Shown here: piece by piece, positions 1 through 12,291 of the stretch
How the letters are laid out: every line of letters starts with the position of its first letter
How positions within the stretch are numbered: the stretch's first letter is position 1
From: Rhexocercosporidium sp. MPI-PUGE-AT-0058
Lineage: Eukaryota; Ascomycota; Leotiomycetes; Helotiales
Reading direction: 5' to 3'
NCBI GenBank assembly: GCA_020746875.1
Contig: JAGTJL010000007.1
Location: 1,922,001-1,986,000, forward strand
DNA: 64,000 nt
Program-made: the position numbers and the translations under genes
The notes under the pieces: generated by a model
The model's input: only the letters and a program-made list of their open reading frames with translations
What the model was told of the DNA's origin: nothing
Databases searched by the model: none

Positions 1-524
1 TCCAGGGCTGGAAAATTGGTGTCTTCAGAAGAAGGGGCAAATTCAAGAGGTAGAATCTGGCACGAGGCACATGAGATCATCATTTCAGCTCTGCCTGCTG
101 TCGAGCGCGTGGTCTATTGTAATTCCTGAGTAGAATTTAGCGGCTACCTCCTTTTCCCTTCACCTTGGCAGCTGATACTCGAGGGAGTCTTTCAGCGAGA
201 TGCAGATTGAACTATTTCATTCATCCCATAGAATGTCTTACGCGTGGATGAGATATTTAATGAGACTGTGCTATGCCCTTGCCGATCAAGGATCGTGCAG
301 CCACCTCTTTTGTCAATCCGCTTATGGGGTGGCCTCCTCTCAGCCATGTCCTCTACGGTGATGTGACAGGATGCTCTGGAAAACTTCCCTGCTAAAAGTC
401 AGCCTCTAATTTCCTGCTATTGCGGCAAGCTTGCTTGCTGTCAGTACTTCATGATTGGCCCATGAGCGGGGTTTCATGGCACCATTCAGACCAAGCAAGC
501 TTTGAGGATCTGACGACGAAGATC
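1..524. other. Intergenic, no supported gene
   Basis: I see no open frame with coding character, no recognisable domain and no repeat in this stretch. It may be the flank of a gene lying outside the window. Confidence 0.4.
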
Positions 525-836
525 ATGTTGACTGACACGCAATGCATTCTCAAATATTTGTCTATATTCCTTCTACTAGTCTCCCCTTTTACAGTTTTCT
601 CCAAGCCAGATCAGGATCCCGTCTGTGGGCAGGAAAACCAGGGGTTCGGAAGTGTGGAGGGCGAGTGCATGTGCATGTGCGATGAGGCAAGGGGGCACGC
701 CAGCACGGTCGGAGCAAATTTTGAAAACACAGCCGCCTCAACAGGCATCACATCGCAGAACAGTGTTCCTTATACTCACTGCTCTCTAAGCCGAGGGACC
801 ACCAAACACAATGGCGAAGAGAAGATCTACCTATGA
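525..836 (+). CDS. Possible small secreted cysteine-containing protein (103 aa)
   Basis: The first ATG in this open frame gives a 103-residue protein. It starts with a short polar segment (MLTDTQ), then a hydrophobic stretch at about residues 9-25 (LKYLSIFLLLVSPFTVF) followed by S-K, which looks like a secretion signal peptide with cleavage near residue 26. The predicted mature part is short and polar and has five cysteines, three of them packed as CMCMC. That composition resembles the small secreted (effector-like) proteins of filamentous fungi, but no family is recognised. There is no visible intron, and the frame extends upstream from a TTG only. It could be a chance frame; the signal-peptide-like start is the only real argument for it. 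Confidence 0.3.
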   Translation: MLTDTQCILKYLSIFLLLVSPFTVFSKPDQDPVCGQENQGFGSVEGECMCMCDEARGHASTVGANFENTAASTGITSQNSVPYTHCSLSRGTTKHNGEEKIYL

Positions 837-1691
837 TCGTCAACCCAGACCACCGCGCCCACCACGCCTCCAGGACAGGGCTCTGCATGAGGCAGGAAAG
901 TTATGTACCGTTTATCAGACCTTGAAAGCGTAACGCAAAGGATCAACTGTTTGGAAATGGGTCTGAGCCACGCCGGGGAACGGCATGGTTCAAGATTGTT
1001 ATGTGGTGAACGCCCGATCTCAGTCTCAGTTCATGGGATGAACTGACTAGACTTGAGGTCCCAGCCCCCTGTGTGTAACAACCATGGTCTAGGAAACCCT
1101 TGAATGTTACTCAATACAAAGCCGAGTGGTTCTGGGTTTCGTCAGCCCAGAGACTAAGGGGGTGGATGGACGTTGGAGTTTAAGGCAAATAGTTTTGGCA
1201 CACCGCCACTCCACGAGGCAACCAGACTACTGGGAATTTGAACCTCTATATTGGCCGAAATTCTCAAGGCAGGATTTGGTAAGCCTCATTTCTCTGGATT
1301 GAACTCAAATGCAAGAAGTGAAGCAAAATGACAGGGTTTACTCGGCTACCTCTCAGACCTCCTATCGAAATGAAGTCCAAGATCCATGAGCTGAGCAGTC
1401 GAATTCAAATATCTATTGGAGGATGATGATATGGATGACCACTCTATCGTCCTGCCTCATCCTGAACCTTCGGGCACCGAAGTGAGGTATTTACACTTAC
1501 CCTTCACACGGACCCACTCTGGCTCGGTGAAGGTCACGATGCTAGCTGTACATTGAGCAATTGAGAAGGAGAGACAGTCGTGGACATCGTCAGAGCGTTT
1601 CGTTTTCTGGTCAATTGCGATATGGCTCTCTATGTAGGCACTCTACGGGAGGCGGAGTGGGCATCGTGAGAAGTCCCCCGACCACAATTCC
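837..1691. other. Intergenic, no supported gene
   Basis: No convincing coding frame on either strand. The right end is the probable promoter of the zinc-finger gene that starts at 1763. Confidence 0.4.
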
Positions 1692-1699
1692 TATATATA
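1692..1699 (+). promoter_or_regulatory. TATA-like box upstream of C2H2 gene
   Basis: TATATATA lies about 65 bp upstream of the ATG at 1763, a usual spacing for a TATA element in fungal promoters. It is inferred from position and sequence alone. Confidence 0.35.
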
Positions 1700-1762
1700 C
1701 GTAGGCCGCACAACTCGAACCGACGAAAGTAAGATATCGAAATAATTCACACTTCGAGCAAC

Positions 1763-2462
1763 ATGTCACAACAGGTAGATGACCTAGAACCTCGTTTCTC
1801 ATGCAACTTCGACGAGTGTACGAAAAGCTTCTCAAGAGAAGCTGATGCGGTACGTCATGAAAAAGAGACACATGGACCACGGAAGCATTGTCCTGTTGAA
1901 GGATGTCCATGGATAGGAGCAAAAAGGCAAGAGAGAGTGACGAAACACATGGAGAGCAAGCACCGGGAAAGAATATGTATGTTTGGGAATCATCTCGAAG
2001 TATATACGCTGACAGACCTCATCCAGTTGCACATTTGTCAGTTCCAGAAGATGGAACTTGGATGGACACGCCTTTGGTCGACTTGAGTTCTGATCAGAAC
2101 CAAGGTACGCAGCGCCTATTGCTTGATGTCGCTATCACTTACATAATACACGTGCGATATATTGATACTGATACATTTCAGCCGCATTTGACAGACAACA
2201 ATCCTATGGATCGACATCAGCACATGTCCACAACCATGTAGCGCAGGACTTGGCTCAACCGACTTACGGCACAGGATCGTCATATACTTCGTCTAGCAAC
2301 CAGACACATGCCAACCAGAGGACCGAATGGCGAGATCATCACCCATCATCCCAGCTGAATGGTAGCGATGTTGATACTGCAGAATATGGAGAGCATCTGT
2401 CCCAAGAGCAGTCTGCGGTTCTCAGCGATGAAAGTAAGCTTGGAACCGACCCTAGTCTGTGA
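1763..2462 (+). CDS. Short C2H2 zinc-finger protein (copy A), 3 exons, about 185 aa
   Basis: Exons are 1763-1976, 2042-2104 and 2182-2462; all junctions keep frame and give 185 residues. The first intron starts GTATGT and could instead end at 2026, adding five residues. Two zinc fingers fill the N-terminus: C14-x4-C19-x12-H32-x4-H37, and C43-x4-C48-x13-H62-x4-H67. The rest is polar, Ser/Thr/Gln-rich and has no recognised domain. Two fingers suggest nucleic-acid or protein binding, probably nuclear, but the target is unknown. The gene stands alone between long non-coding stretches. Its finger 1 has the same residue positions as the copy starting at 11554, so the two look like paralogues. A fourth intron (2434-2481) is possible and would change the C-terminus. 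Confidence 0.75.
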
Positions 2463-5372
2463 ACATGACTGTTGACCATAGTGGAACAGACCAATACCAG
2501 GAAGAATGCACCGAAGATGAGGTGAAATGGGGCTACGACAGGCATTCAAAGCATTGACCGTGTTTCCAAAAATCCATTTTCTCTTGAAGGGCAAGGGGTG
2601 TTTTCTTTCTGTACGATGGGTTCAACACCCAAAAGTTCTATTTAGGATCTAAAGGGACATGTTTTTAGCTATAGCTTGAATTTGAAGGCCTTCTTCGTAA
2701 AGCGAGCTACCGTTGCCACGTTCAATGTCGTTCTTTGGTGCCTGTTGATACAAGCCCGCGCATTCTTGGGTGAGCCTCGCTTGACACTTTACCTTCCCTT
2801 CAACGATATCTTTGTCTCTCAAAATTTTCGACTCTTTCAACATGAGGTCTGAAGCGCCCATAGCATGCGAAAGCCTGACCACAGCATCAATACGAGGAAG
2901 CCTTTGGTACCTCCTTTTCTGGACCAAGCAGAGCTGTCGATCCCCAGGTTGTCTCATGGAGGTGAGTTCTCTACTGGATTGCAGGAGTTGTTCTAAGGTA
3001 AAGTTATGTAAGCTTGGTGGATGGGCACCTAAGAGTAACACGCAACCTTGAAAAAATGTAATTAAGACATCGATGGATTGAGGGGGTTGGACCGAAAGCC
3101 AGCCCTCACCTGGATGGGTGTTTACGCTGACAAGCAACGAAAAGGTATGGCGAGGTTGTGGCTTGAGATTGTCGTTTTCTTCTTGTCCATCTACCTATTC
3201 AAGTTCCTGATTTCCATTTGGTCCAGCCAAGGTATAAAGTGACAGAAGTCTGTAATATTATACATGGGAGCGGGTGGTGAAAAAACCTAAGACAGGAGAT
3301 CTGCGCTGAGGGACGCGTCTCGCATGAAATGCATGCAACAACTGGGAAATTGCATCGCCCGACTAGTATGTATAATTCTGTGTACCGCCCAAATGTGCTG
3401 GCATTTGCCTTGTATGTCTATTGAAATGCCTAACAGATGGTTGGCTACCTCGAGGGACGGCAAAGAAAATCTCAGACAGTTTCCATTGGCTGTATCTGAC
3501 AGTTCTAGCTTGACTAGCTAGGTGAGAAAAAAAAGGAAGATAGCTAGGCTCGACTAGGCTCCATAAACTACGGCTTACGATGATTTTTAGTACATTGGTA
3601 AGTAATTTTGGCCGATAATGGGTGGTGTCACAGCTTCACTCTGCTTAATTTGATGCACGCTGACAGGCTCTCAGCTTACATATCCAAACAGGAGTAACAA
3701 ACACATTACTTTTAATGCATATATCTCCGTTGAAGAACTACGGCTCACTTAAGCCTTGCGAGCCAACAAAATCTGAGTCACTCGAGGCGAATCTATTGTG
3801 GTAAAGATGCTGGCCACCAACTGCCGACCATCCCGTCTGAGCCACAGACGCGACCTGCCAGGCGGCCCCGACCATTGATCACGATACACACCTAGGGCTA
3901 TGTCTTAATCCTGTTCGATGCCAATTCTAAGTTGAGAAGCTCGTCCACTATATTCGACTAGCTAACTTTTGGCATGTTCGGCTATGGAAGTCTGCAGCAC
4001 TTCAACTGTTTAATGAAATAAAGACAATACAAGTCGTCGAATATTAAAATTGAGTATCTTCAATATTATCTCCTTGCTGGCTGGAGAGAAAGTACTCCAG
4101 ATTGCGACAGCCCGCGCTTAATACGCTCGGTCGTGGGTCGTCTGCTTCCCCTAAAATTAGCAACAACACTACTTTTCTTTCTCTCCCGTTCCAAAACCTT
4201 CCATCACACCATAAGTCAAGCTAATACCTCACTCATCAATTTTCAAGCCATTCTTTGTTTCCCTATGCGAATTTTATGCTCTGCTGCGACCTCATTAAGC
4301 ATAAGCAGTCTGTGGGAGGTCTAAAATCTTCGTCTTCGAAGTAGCTCTTTACCATCATCAAGCGATCATAGTCAAATTGAGGCTTCAAACTTGGCATGTT
4401 TGATATGAAGTAGAGCAATAAGTCCGGTGAGCATCGCAGTGCTTTGCATTTATGCCACTGACTCCCTCGATTAAACTCACCTTGATCACCAACTCATTCA
4501 CTGTCGCGACATCGACGCCCTGCTGCCGCAGCTCACTGAACTCAGTAAAACTGTTCAGATCACTTAACTAGCCGAGTTGAATCATGAAGAGGAAAGGTTA
4601 TCCCAATGTTGTTCGCTCCAAACTTGTGGTCTTTCTGGATAACTGCTGACACATTCTTGGACGCAGCTTCTGATTACAAGTTTCTCCACGAATATTTGAA
4701 CTCTAAGACCATACGATGAGCCTTCCTCGCCCCATACGAATACTCTATTCCCTTGGTCCAGACCTTCAACGAAATACCTCACGCAAGATCCTTAACAAAT
4801 ATCAGAGCATAGGCCACCATGCAGCAAGCAGCTGGGTCCGCGCGAAATCTCCCAGCGCACAACTGGGCCTCCTTGATTACACTACTCGCTTTACGGGAGA
4901 GCATTGCTCGAAGCGTCGCACGCCGAGCGATCGTCAATGTAGGGGATTTGGAGCTACGTGATACGGCCAGAAAGTACTCAATGGGTTGCAAGGTGGACTG
5001 AGTCTTGCTGCTCGCGATGAAAGGGGGCGAGGAGAGCTGAAAGTTGCACGAATCAATATGTTCAGACTACTAGAAAGCCCCATATCAAGCAAGAGGAAAT
5101 TCCCCATAGCCTAGAGTAGTCTATATCTATTCTTTTTCCCCTGGTGAAGAAGAAAATAAAGGATCGGGATGATCTGGTCCAGGTGCAATGTAATCATGAA
5201 TCAAATATTTAATATTTCTCCCTTGAACTGTTGCCAGAGCCTTTGTATCTCGAAACCCAAAAGACTACAACGGAATACTTCATTTCTTTACTTCAACTTA
5301 GTTTTAGATACCCAGCATCTTCATACGGAGAAATAAAAAAAAATGACATGACATGATTGATGATCTGACTAC
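2463..5372. other. Long intergenic stretch, no supported gene
   Basis: Only short frames occur here and none shows a domain or an ATG-started frame of convincing length. Parts (3530-4080 and 5080-5340) are AT-rich. Two adjoining minus-strand frames at 4582-4991 could together be a coding relic, but I recognise no family. Confidence 0.4.
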
Positions 5373-5610
5373 CGACTGCAAGTGAAAGTGGCCGTTCGAG
5401 ACACGTGCGGAACATAAAGTCACTGTCCTGAAAGATTATTTCATAATATTAAGCAAAGCAAATCAGAATCGGCTTTTGCAAATGCTTTAAAAATAGTACC
5501 TTAATCTTTCCGTCAAATCTTATATATCTTTATTAAAGTATTGTGGTTTAAAACAAGTTCATCTCGTATTGGAATACTCGCCAAAAATGGGCCACTTTCA
5601 CTTGCAGTCG
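5373..5610. repeat. 238-bp unit with perfect 21-bp inverted repeats
   Basis: A 21-bp sequence at 5373-5393 (beginning CGACTGCAAG) recurs as its exact reverse complement at 5590-5610. The inner 196 bp is AT-rich and non-coding, and the outer flanks keep partial inverted similarity. This is the layout of a MITE or solo terminal-inverted-repeat remnant. No clear target-site duplication is visible. Confidence 0.6.
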
Positions 5611-8081
5611 ATAGCCTGATAAGGAGTCGCACGTGAGCTCGTTTAATCCTCCAGTGTTGGATCGAGGTTTATTTGGGGAACCGTTGCCACGGCAAGCGTA
5701 TCTTTTTTCATTTGTTAACGAATGAGTAATGCTGCTTTGCTGACACCTCAAACTTCGCCATTTAGCCCACAATCAAGCCAGCCGAACCTCATGAGTCGAG
5801 GCACAATTTCTTATGTGGATTTCGCATCCTGAGTTGGTGGTCCTTGGCAACCGAATACTGTAGACAGAGTCCAAAGACAAGCGGGAAATCAACAGGGGTT
5901 ACGGAAGCGAGACCAGGCCAGTAAACCACTCATCATACCACATATGATCATAAGAAATTAGCCACAAAGATATAAAAAGCTATTTTACTTAAAGGTCTAA
6001 ATTGTCACCCCCGCTTGATGTTCTTGGCCCCAGGTAATGAGATGGATAGTGCACGGGCCTTCAACATCAGATGACTGCGCGATTTACGTGTGCCTTTAGG
6101 AACGCGCCAGACAAGGATTGCCTTTGGTTCGAGCTTTGGTGGCACCCCCGACCCTTGCTGAAGTTTGGCCACCTTCCCATCATGCTTGCATATTGCTTTC
6201 TCTTGCCTGCCTGCAGCATTGAATAATAAATGGTCATTCGGGCACTTAATTTTGAATGTGAATCTTAGATTTCCTGTAGTTGTGGTAACTTCTGGATGTG
6301 ATTCTGTCTGTGGGAAGTGGAGGGAAGACCAGACAAGGTGGTTGGGGTCTGTTGGCAAAGATCGAGTCTGTGGCACCTCCTTCTGACTATCCTTGATACT
6401 TCATTACGGCTGTCTCAGGTGGCGTCTGCCTTCACAACACGAATTGGGCAAGGTGCATGGTAGGTGATGCACGAAGGGAGCAGCCAAACTCTATCCCTTC
6501 GAATTCGCACGCCACCGGAGGTGTGGAACGAGCTTTCTCATCTGCTGTTACATAGAAAGCAAATAGAACTCTGCAGGAGCTAGTCATCTCTGGTAGGTGC
6601 CCAGGGCGGTCATCACGAAATCATTGGCCCTTAGTCCGTCCGATCTGTGAGTAACACCTCGCAATATTTGCTCGACAGAGATCTTGGGCACACTACAGTA
6701 TGCAGCATGCTTGCAACCGGTTCAGATGGTTGCTCCCGTATGTTGATCTGCCCGTTCCGGAACTTCCTTCGTTGTGTCTCGGCTACTGAGATTCATCGGA
6801 TTTGGTTCTGTCATGTCCACTAGGCCAATACATTCATGATGTGGTAACTTTTTCTCCCGCCCCCTCCAGTATTGTCGTTTTGGCGCTTGCTGCAGCGAAG
6901 GAGGGCTCAGCCCTGTGAATATTTGCCGTAACCGGTGAACGCTTTGAAGCTGAGTAGAGAGACCTGAGACATTGCCAGGCTGATGTCGAGTCGAACTGCA
7001 CGTACACGGCTCTAGGCTAGCGTATCGTAACACATGCATGAGCTGGCAGACGAACTAAGCTGTCTAACCGGTCTGCTGTGAGTGCGTCTGCACGGGACGA
7101 GAGTGCTTAGTGTCTCTCTCCCGGAGACAGAATCCTTCCCACACGTCCATCTCTCCAGTAGCATGCAGTCTCCTCATCCAAAAAAACGATACATCACAGA
7201 CAAACACATATGGATATTGTCCTCGCTCCAACCCTCCTTGGACCTACCGATGCTACGAGGAATGTATAGGAGATTCGACCCGCCTCCTCACCGTACCATC
7301 GGAGTCCACTGCACCAACCCCACTAGGGCAGCAAACAACCGGACATACCGGAACAGGAACTGGATTCGACAAAATGCCTCTGAATGAGCGTCTGCTGCTT
7401 ACCAAGAGTGCATTCTATTGGAATAGCAGAGTCTACGTTACACTCGAGCGCATGCATGCCTAGTTCGGGACAGCCTGGCATGAACAGCCATGATATCCAC
7501 TGTTGCTGCGTCCTTACAAGTCGCTCCTCTCCAAGACTACTGTGCAGAAAAGTTCTCGAGTTGTGTATGTAAGCTGAATCTTATCAATACGAGAGACTAC
7601 AGGATCTGCTAAATCGATCTGACGCAGGTATTGGAAGGACAAGCTTCCCGTCACGATTTCCTTTTCTCCACAATGTTTGCTTCAAGTCGACAGATCGATA
7701 TTCAACAATCTGCTGTGTAGCCACGGGAGAATTTGGAGTATGCCTTCGACCTCGGAATCGACCGCTCACATTAGTTTTTGGCTTCTGATCGAGGATGGAC
7801 CTGCTGCGTTCAATAAAAGAAGAGTTTGCGAAAGAGAACATTGTCCCCGAGTACAACTACCCCTTGAAATATTCTATCTCGATATAAATGCGTCTTTCAG
7901 ATCAAAACCGAGTCCTACTGTGAATCTGCTTCACCCTCGAATTGCAACAAATTGTGTCGTCGACACTTAACGCTGTTGGGATTCGAAACAGCGCCGTCGA
8001 CTCTTTGAGCTTCGTCGCAGAAAGCTATAGGGGAAAGTCGACTGCCACAGTCTCACTACTTCAATATTTGCAGGAAGCACG
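5611..8081. other. Intergenic, only weak frames
   Basis: Several open frames of 60-120 codons overlap on both strands but lack domains, convincing starts or splice structure. The segment 7110-7463 is open and moderately protein-like but unrecognised. The stretch just before 8082 may contain an upstream exon of the next zinc-finger gene. Confidence 0.35.
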
Positions 8082-8776
8082 GTGCCGTACCCTCTACCAT
8101 GCGGCAGGTTCGCCTACTCGTTTCCTGGCTGCAAAACTACCTTTGGCCGTATCGCAGACGCTCGCAGACACGAGGCTCGACAATTTGAGCCAGAGCTACA
8201 CATAACAACAAAAGTGTTCTGTGCATGCGAGAATGCTGGTTGTAGTTTCAAGGAATCTTTTCGTCAGGACTTGCTGAAGAATCATTTCAAACGCTGCCGT
8301 CTTGCGTCAGCCTTCGGTGGTAAGATATTCCCAGAGCGAGAAACAACTAGCTTTGTACGATCACAGCTGATGTCAGACTATGTATAGTTTAGTCTGTTGA
8401 TGTCGTGATGCCCAAGAAAGCAGGAGCTCCGCGCCTCACACCAACACCAAACTTCGACTCGAGCGATTCGTCGAATATATCCAACCTCTTTTCCGAATTC
8501 TCGGTTTTGGGTCACGAATTAGATATTCGCATTGATGTTTCAAGGGACAATGGCCACTTATCACATCCCATACAAGCACTTGTCAAGAATGAAAGTGTCT
8601 TTGACAATCGAGGGACGGGATCCAGTAGACTAGCAGCTTCGAGGCCATTCATTATGCTAGAAGCTGAAGCTTACCACGATCTGCTTTCTGATTCCGGTCC
8701 TTCTATACCACTCTCGTACGCAGAGAGAGAGATTATGCTTACAATCTCCACTCGAGCAAGAATATGTGGTTTGTGA
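8082..8776 (+). CDS. C2H2-like zinc-finger protein (copy B), partial or degenerate
   Basis: The frame at 8082-8319 encodes two finger-like units. In the first (FPGCKTTFGR, then RRHE) the expected first cysteine is a serine. The second reads FCACENAGC followed by NHFKRC. A splice from 8319 to 8421 (donor GTAAGA, acceptor AAAG) joins it in frame to a polar Ser/Asp-rich tail ending at 8776, the layout seen in the other three finger genes of this region. There is no ATG at the 5' end: the frame is open back to a TAG near 8030, and an upstream exon spliced at a TTTGCAG near 8073 is likely but not located. The missing ligand and missing start suggest either an incomplete model or a decaying copy. 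Confidence 0.45.
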
Positions 8777-11553
8777 TGCCTTCACTCTCAATGCTACTGC
8801 CTAGCTAGTGACGTTGGACGGATAATCATGTCCAATGAAGGACATATTTAGGTTTAAATCTGCCCAAATGCATTGTGAGTTCATGATAGATGAGTACTTG
8901 TCTAAGGACGTTTAACTTAGAATGACTCAGGATCAGCGAAAGTGGTATTGTGGACGATAGGAAAAGGGGGGAGCAGATGCTACGGTCAAAAGTTGAATTC
9001 CATGACAAGACATTTACTGCAAGTATCTTGACATCTTGCAGACTCAGAAGCCTCTTCCATTCTCAGCTAATGATATTGAATTGCTATTTCTAGCTTCTGA
9101 AATTTAAGTTTTGCCTATGATGTCTCTCCAAGCGCAGTATTAAACCCCTTTTTCACCCTCGCCAAAGAAGCGAAGGGAAGCGAGCATGTTGACCGAGAAG
9201 AAATATTGTCTTATCTCGGAGCACCAAAGACTTCCCGTCGCACGGATTACAGGAGTGGTTCTCAGTAGAATATGTGTCAGCTTTGGACACCTCTACGCTA
9301 GCCTCGTGGGTATTGTAAGTTAGTATTTTGCCATCTGCTGTTCACCACGTATTATAGCTGCTGAGCCCCAGAATATCGGTTCTGGGGAATTAGAGCACTT
9401 GCTATCAGATGAACAAGACTGAATTATTTTCCCACATCGTCGACTTATTGTACTTGCTGGCACAGAAGATAGCACGGAAAATGTAACATTTTATCGTGGT
9501 TGGTACGACTCACGTGAGATCTCTCTCGATCATGCTGCGGGCCTACTCTTAACAAGCCGCTTGGTGAACAGTAGCTGTAAAACGAGTCATGGAGACATTT
9601 GATGAATAGCAGCGTGTAGTTTGTTCTATTCAACCCCAAATCTGAAGTCAAGTTGTACTCAAAACACGTGTAGTCAAGTCATATGACCCAGCACACCTTT
9701 TCTAACAGCTGTCCCTATCAGTCCGAAACACGTAGGATGTTCCGTAACGTGTCTATCCAACGCTATGACCGTAATAATTCTTAATAAATTGGTCCTTCAT
9801 ACCTTCAAGGAACACTTATTTCTGTCTTCTACCAGCAAGGGCTCAGCAGAGTCGAGAAAACTCGAGATGGCCGCTCAACCTAGCACACACATGCAACTGT
9901 TCGGGAAAAGGGATGATCTGAGGCTAGTGTCGCTGTTATTTGGCTCGGTCGCTAGGATGTTTTACTGACACAGCTCTTGAAGCGTTTCCAGGTCGTGTAC
10001 GTACAAGCCCGACCAGGGGCCGGGCCGGGATAAGGCCAATCAACAACACTTCGTGTTTACACATACCTGAACGATATCGAAAGCAGAAGCGGAAGCTGCC
10101 GAATCTAGGTCTCTTCGATCTCATTTCTCCTTTTCCAGCTCCTTACAACAATACTCTAGATACGTTCAAATGCTCTCGTTGGTTTGTGCCTTGAGACTCG
10201 ACGAAGGTCTCGGTAGCAGCGGTCATGAGAGACCTCCTGATTAGCACTTGCTCCAGGATGCAACTCGAAAGCCAGTGCGAGGTAGCAATAAGAGGTGTCA
10301 TACCTATCTCGAATGCTATTCGTGGAGGTGACTTCATCCTGCATGCGTAAAGCAGCACCACATGTAGATAGATGCTAATTCTTCACTCCACCACCAATGA
10401 TGTTTAGGACGGACCTGCAGTCCAAGACACAGACCCGAGAAAAAGCTACGATCAGCTTTCAGCAGTTGCTCATGAACCGGGCGTTGAGTTACGCTCCAGC
10501 GTAGCTGCGATATTGTGTGGGAGGAAGGCTACTGAAGTTGGAAAGGGGCAGATGCTCAAGTGCCCCCACATCCTGTTTTGTTAACCATGCTTATCTCTGT
10601 GGCATGCCTCAGTATCCCAAGATGATCGAAGCCTAGGTTTGATGTATAGTGATTCTGTCAATACGGGGAGGCATTGCTCTCCAGGATCCGTCGAAGCCGA
10701 AGAATCTCTTATGCTCGAAACATTAGCCAGGCTACCCCAACATCAGGACCACGCCCAAGCTATTCAATCCCACTTGAATAGTTTCTCCAATCTATGGAAA
10801 TATCATGAAAATTACTGAGGAGTCCAGGGACTTGTCAAAGGAATTACCGCCAGATCATACCGTCCCTCCGAATCCAGTTTCACCAGTGGAGACGGTGTAA
10901 TTATACTCCTATCAGCTTCAGTTCAGGCATCGGTACACGACCGGAATCAAACCCGTATTTAATGCAGTCAGATCGGAGTGAATTGACTATGATACATAGC
11001 CAGGTCATAGGTCTGGAGAAACAGCGAGGCTCAATTCAGAAGCCGCAGTCAACTCACCGTGCCACGTCTCACGGCTTAGGTGGTCCCATGGCAAAAGTGC
11101 ACCTGACAGGGCCAGGTCAAGGCAGCCTAGGACATTAAAACGGCTTTTTTGGTGGGCTTGTCGGGCTTTTCTGTTCTCGGATTCAGCCGGTTGGCTTCTC
11201 TTGCAATGCTCAGGTGCAGCCCGGCATGGACTCCCGGCCTCCAGGACGCCAGGCGAACCGTTCACCCGCTCATTGCTTTTTGTAAGCCCACAAGCCGATA
11301 GAGCGGTTGTGGAGTCTGGGGAATGGAGTCTGAAGGCACAGTACTGTAGCTGGGCGATGGCGCGTTTCGAAACAATAGGGATCATCGTCAGACTGCAAGA
11401 GTGTATCTACGCGACCTAGGGGTTGCTTGACAATGGCCAGCTCACCGAGTACGTTCAGCATGTAGCCTTGTTATTTGCCGTGGACTTGATATTGTGGCCA
11501 TGATTTCGACATACATAGACACCATATCCTCTCATAAGAGATCATCAAAGGAG
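8777..11553. other. Intergenic, no supported gene
   Basis: No domain-bearing or spliced coding structure was found on either strand. Frames such as 11005-11385 (-) are compositionally unremarkable. Confidence 0.4.
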
Positions 11554-12291
11554 ATGTACCAGCCGAAATTAGCAGCGAATATGACGATCACATGTCCCCA
11601 AGAGAACTGCTCGCGCTTATTCCAAAGTCAAGAAGAGCTGACAAGCCACCAAGAAAAGCACCACTCCGTTGTTAAAGACGGTAGTCTTCCCAGAATCGGC
11701 GCCCACACCTCGAGCGGCATCCACAATCCGGCCCCAACCACCGACACTAACTCTAGTAAGTCCGATTCTTGCTCAGACCACCACAAAGATTGTCTCTAAT
11801 CGTGCATAAGAATCCTCCGTGGAGGAGAACTCTGTGTCTGAGAAGGCATCACCAAGGTTGCAAGAACAGCTTCCGCGAGCTAGTCATTGTGGGGTCCTCC
11901 TTCTGCGCCATTCTTTATATTTCATACAGCGCTGACTTCAATCACAGCTCCCCTGAACGGCACAAAAGTAGCAGACACACACTTGAAAGCCAAAGCCGAA
12001 ACTTCGACAACCTCAACAGCCTCTTGCGGCGGCAATGCGACACATTGTGTTAATCTTAGCAACACTCAACGTCGGTTCGAACACCAGGAGCCTACCATCC
12101 ACAAATATGAGGTGATACCCATTGGCATAACCCCAAGGACTTGGGACGGGAAGGTCATCATCACAAACCGATATCATGGTACGAGAAGTCTGGAGCTTGG
12201 GTTGAAGGATTTGACTTTGGATGAATTGTTGGGATATTCCTCCTCAGACCAGGAAAGTGAAAGCGAGTTTTCGAATTATTCCCATGAGTAA
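11554..12291 (+). CDS. Short C2H2 zinc-finger protein (copy C), 2 exons, about 181 aa
   Basis: Exons 11554-11755 and 11948-12291 join in frame (donor GTAAGT, acceptor TCACAG with a CTGAC branch site) to give 181 residues. One classical finger is present, C14-x4-C19-x12-H32-x4-H37, at the same residue numbers as finger 1 of the gene at 1763. The second finger of that paralogue is absent here; after the finger the protein is Ser/Thr-rich, ends acidic, and has a distinctive segment around TPRTWDGKVI. The 192-nt intron is longer than its neighbours and could hide a small exon carrying finger 2. A zinc-binding nuclear role is inferred from the finger only. A downstream ATG at 11581 is an alternative start. 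Confidence 0.6.

Noticed and set aside
2649..3137. 162-codon minus-strand open frame
   Set aside because: It begins at TTG; the first ATG is about 60 codons in, with no domain or splice support.
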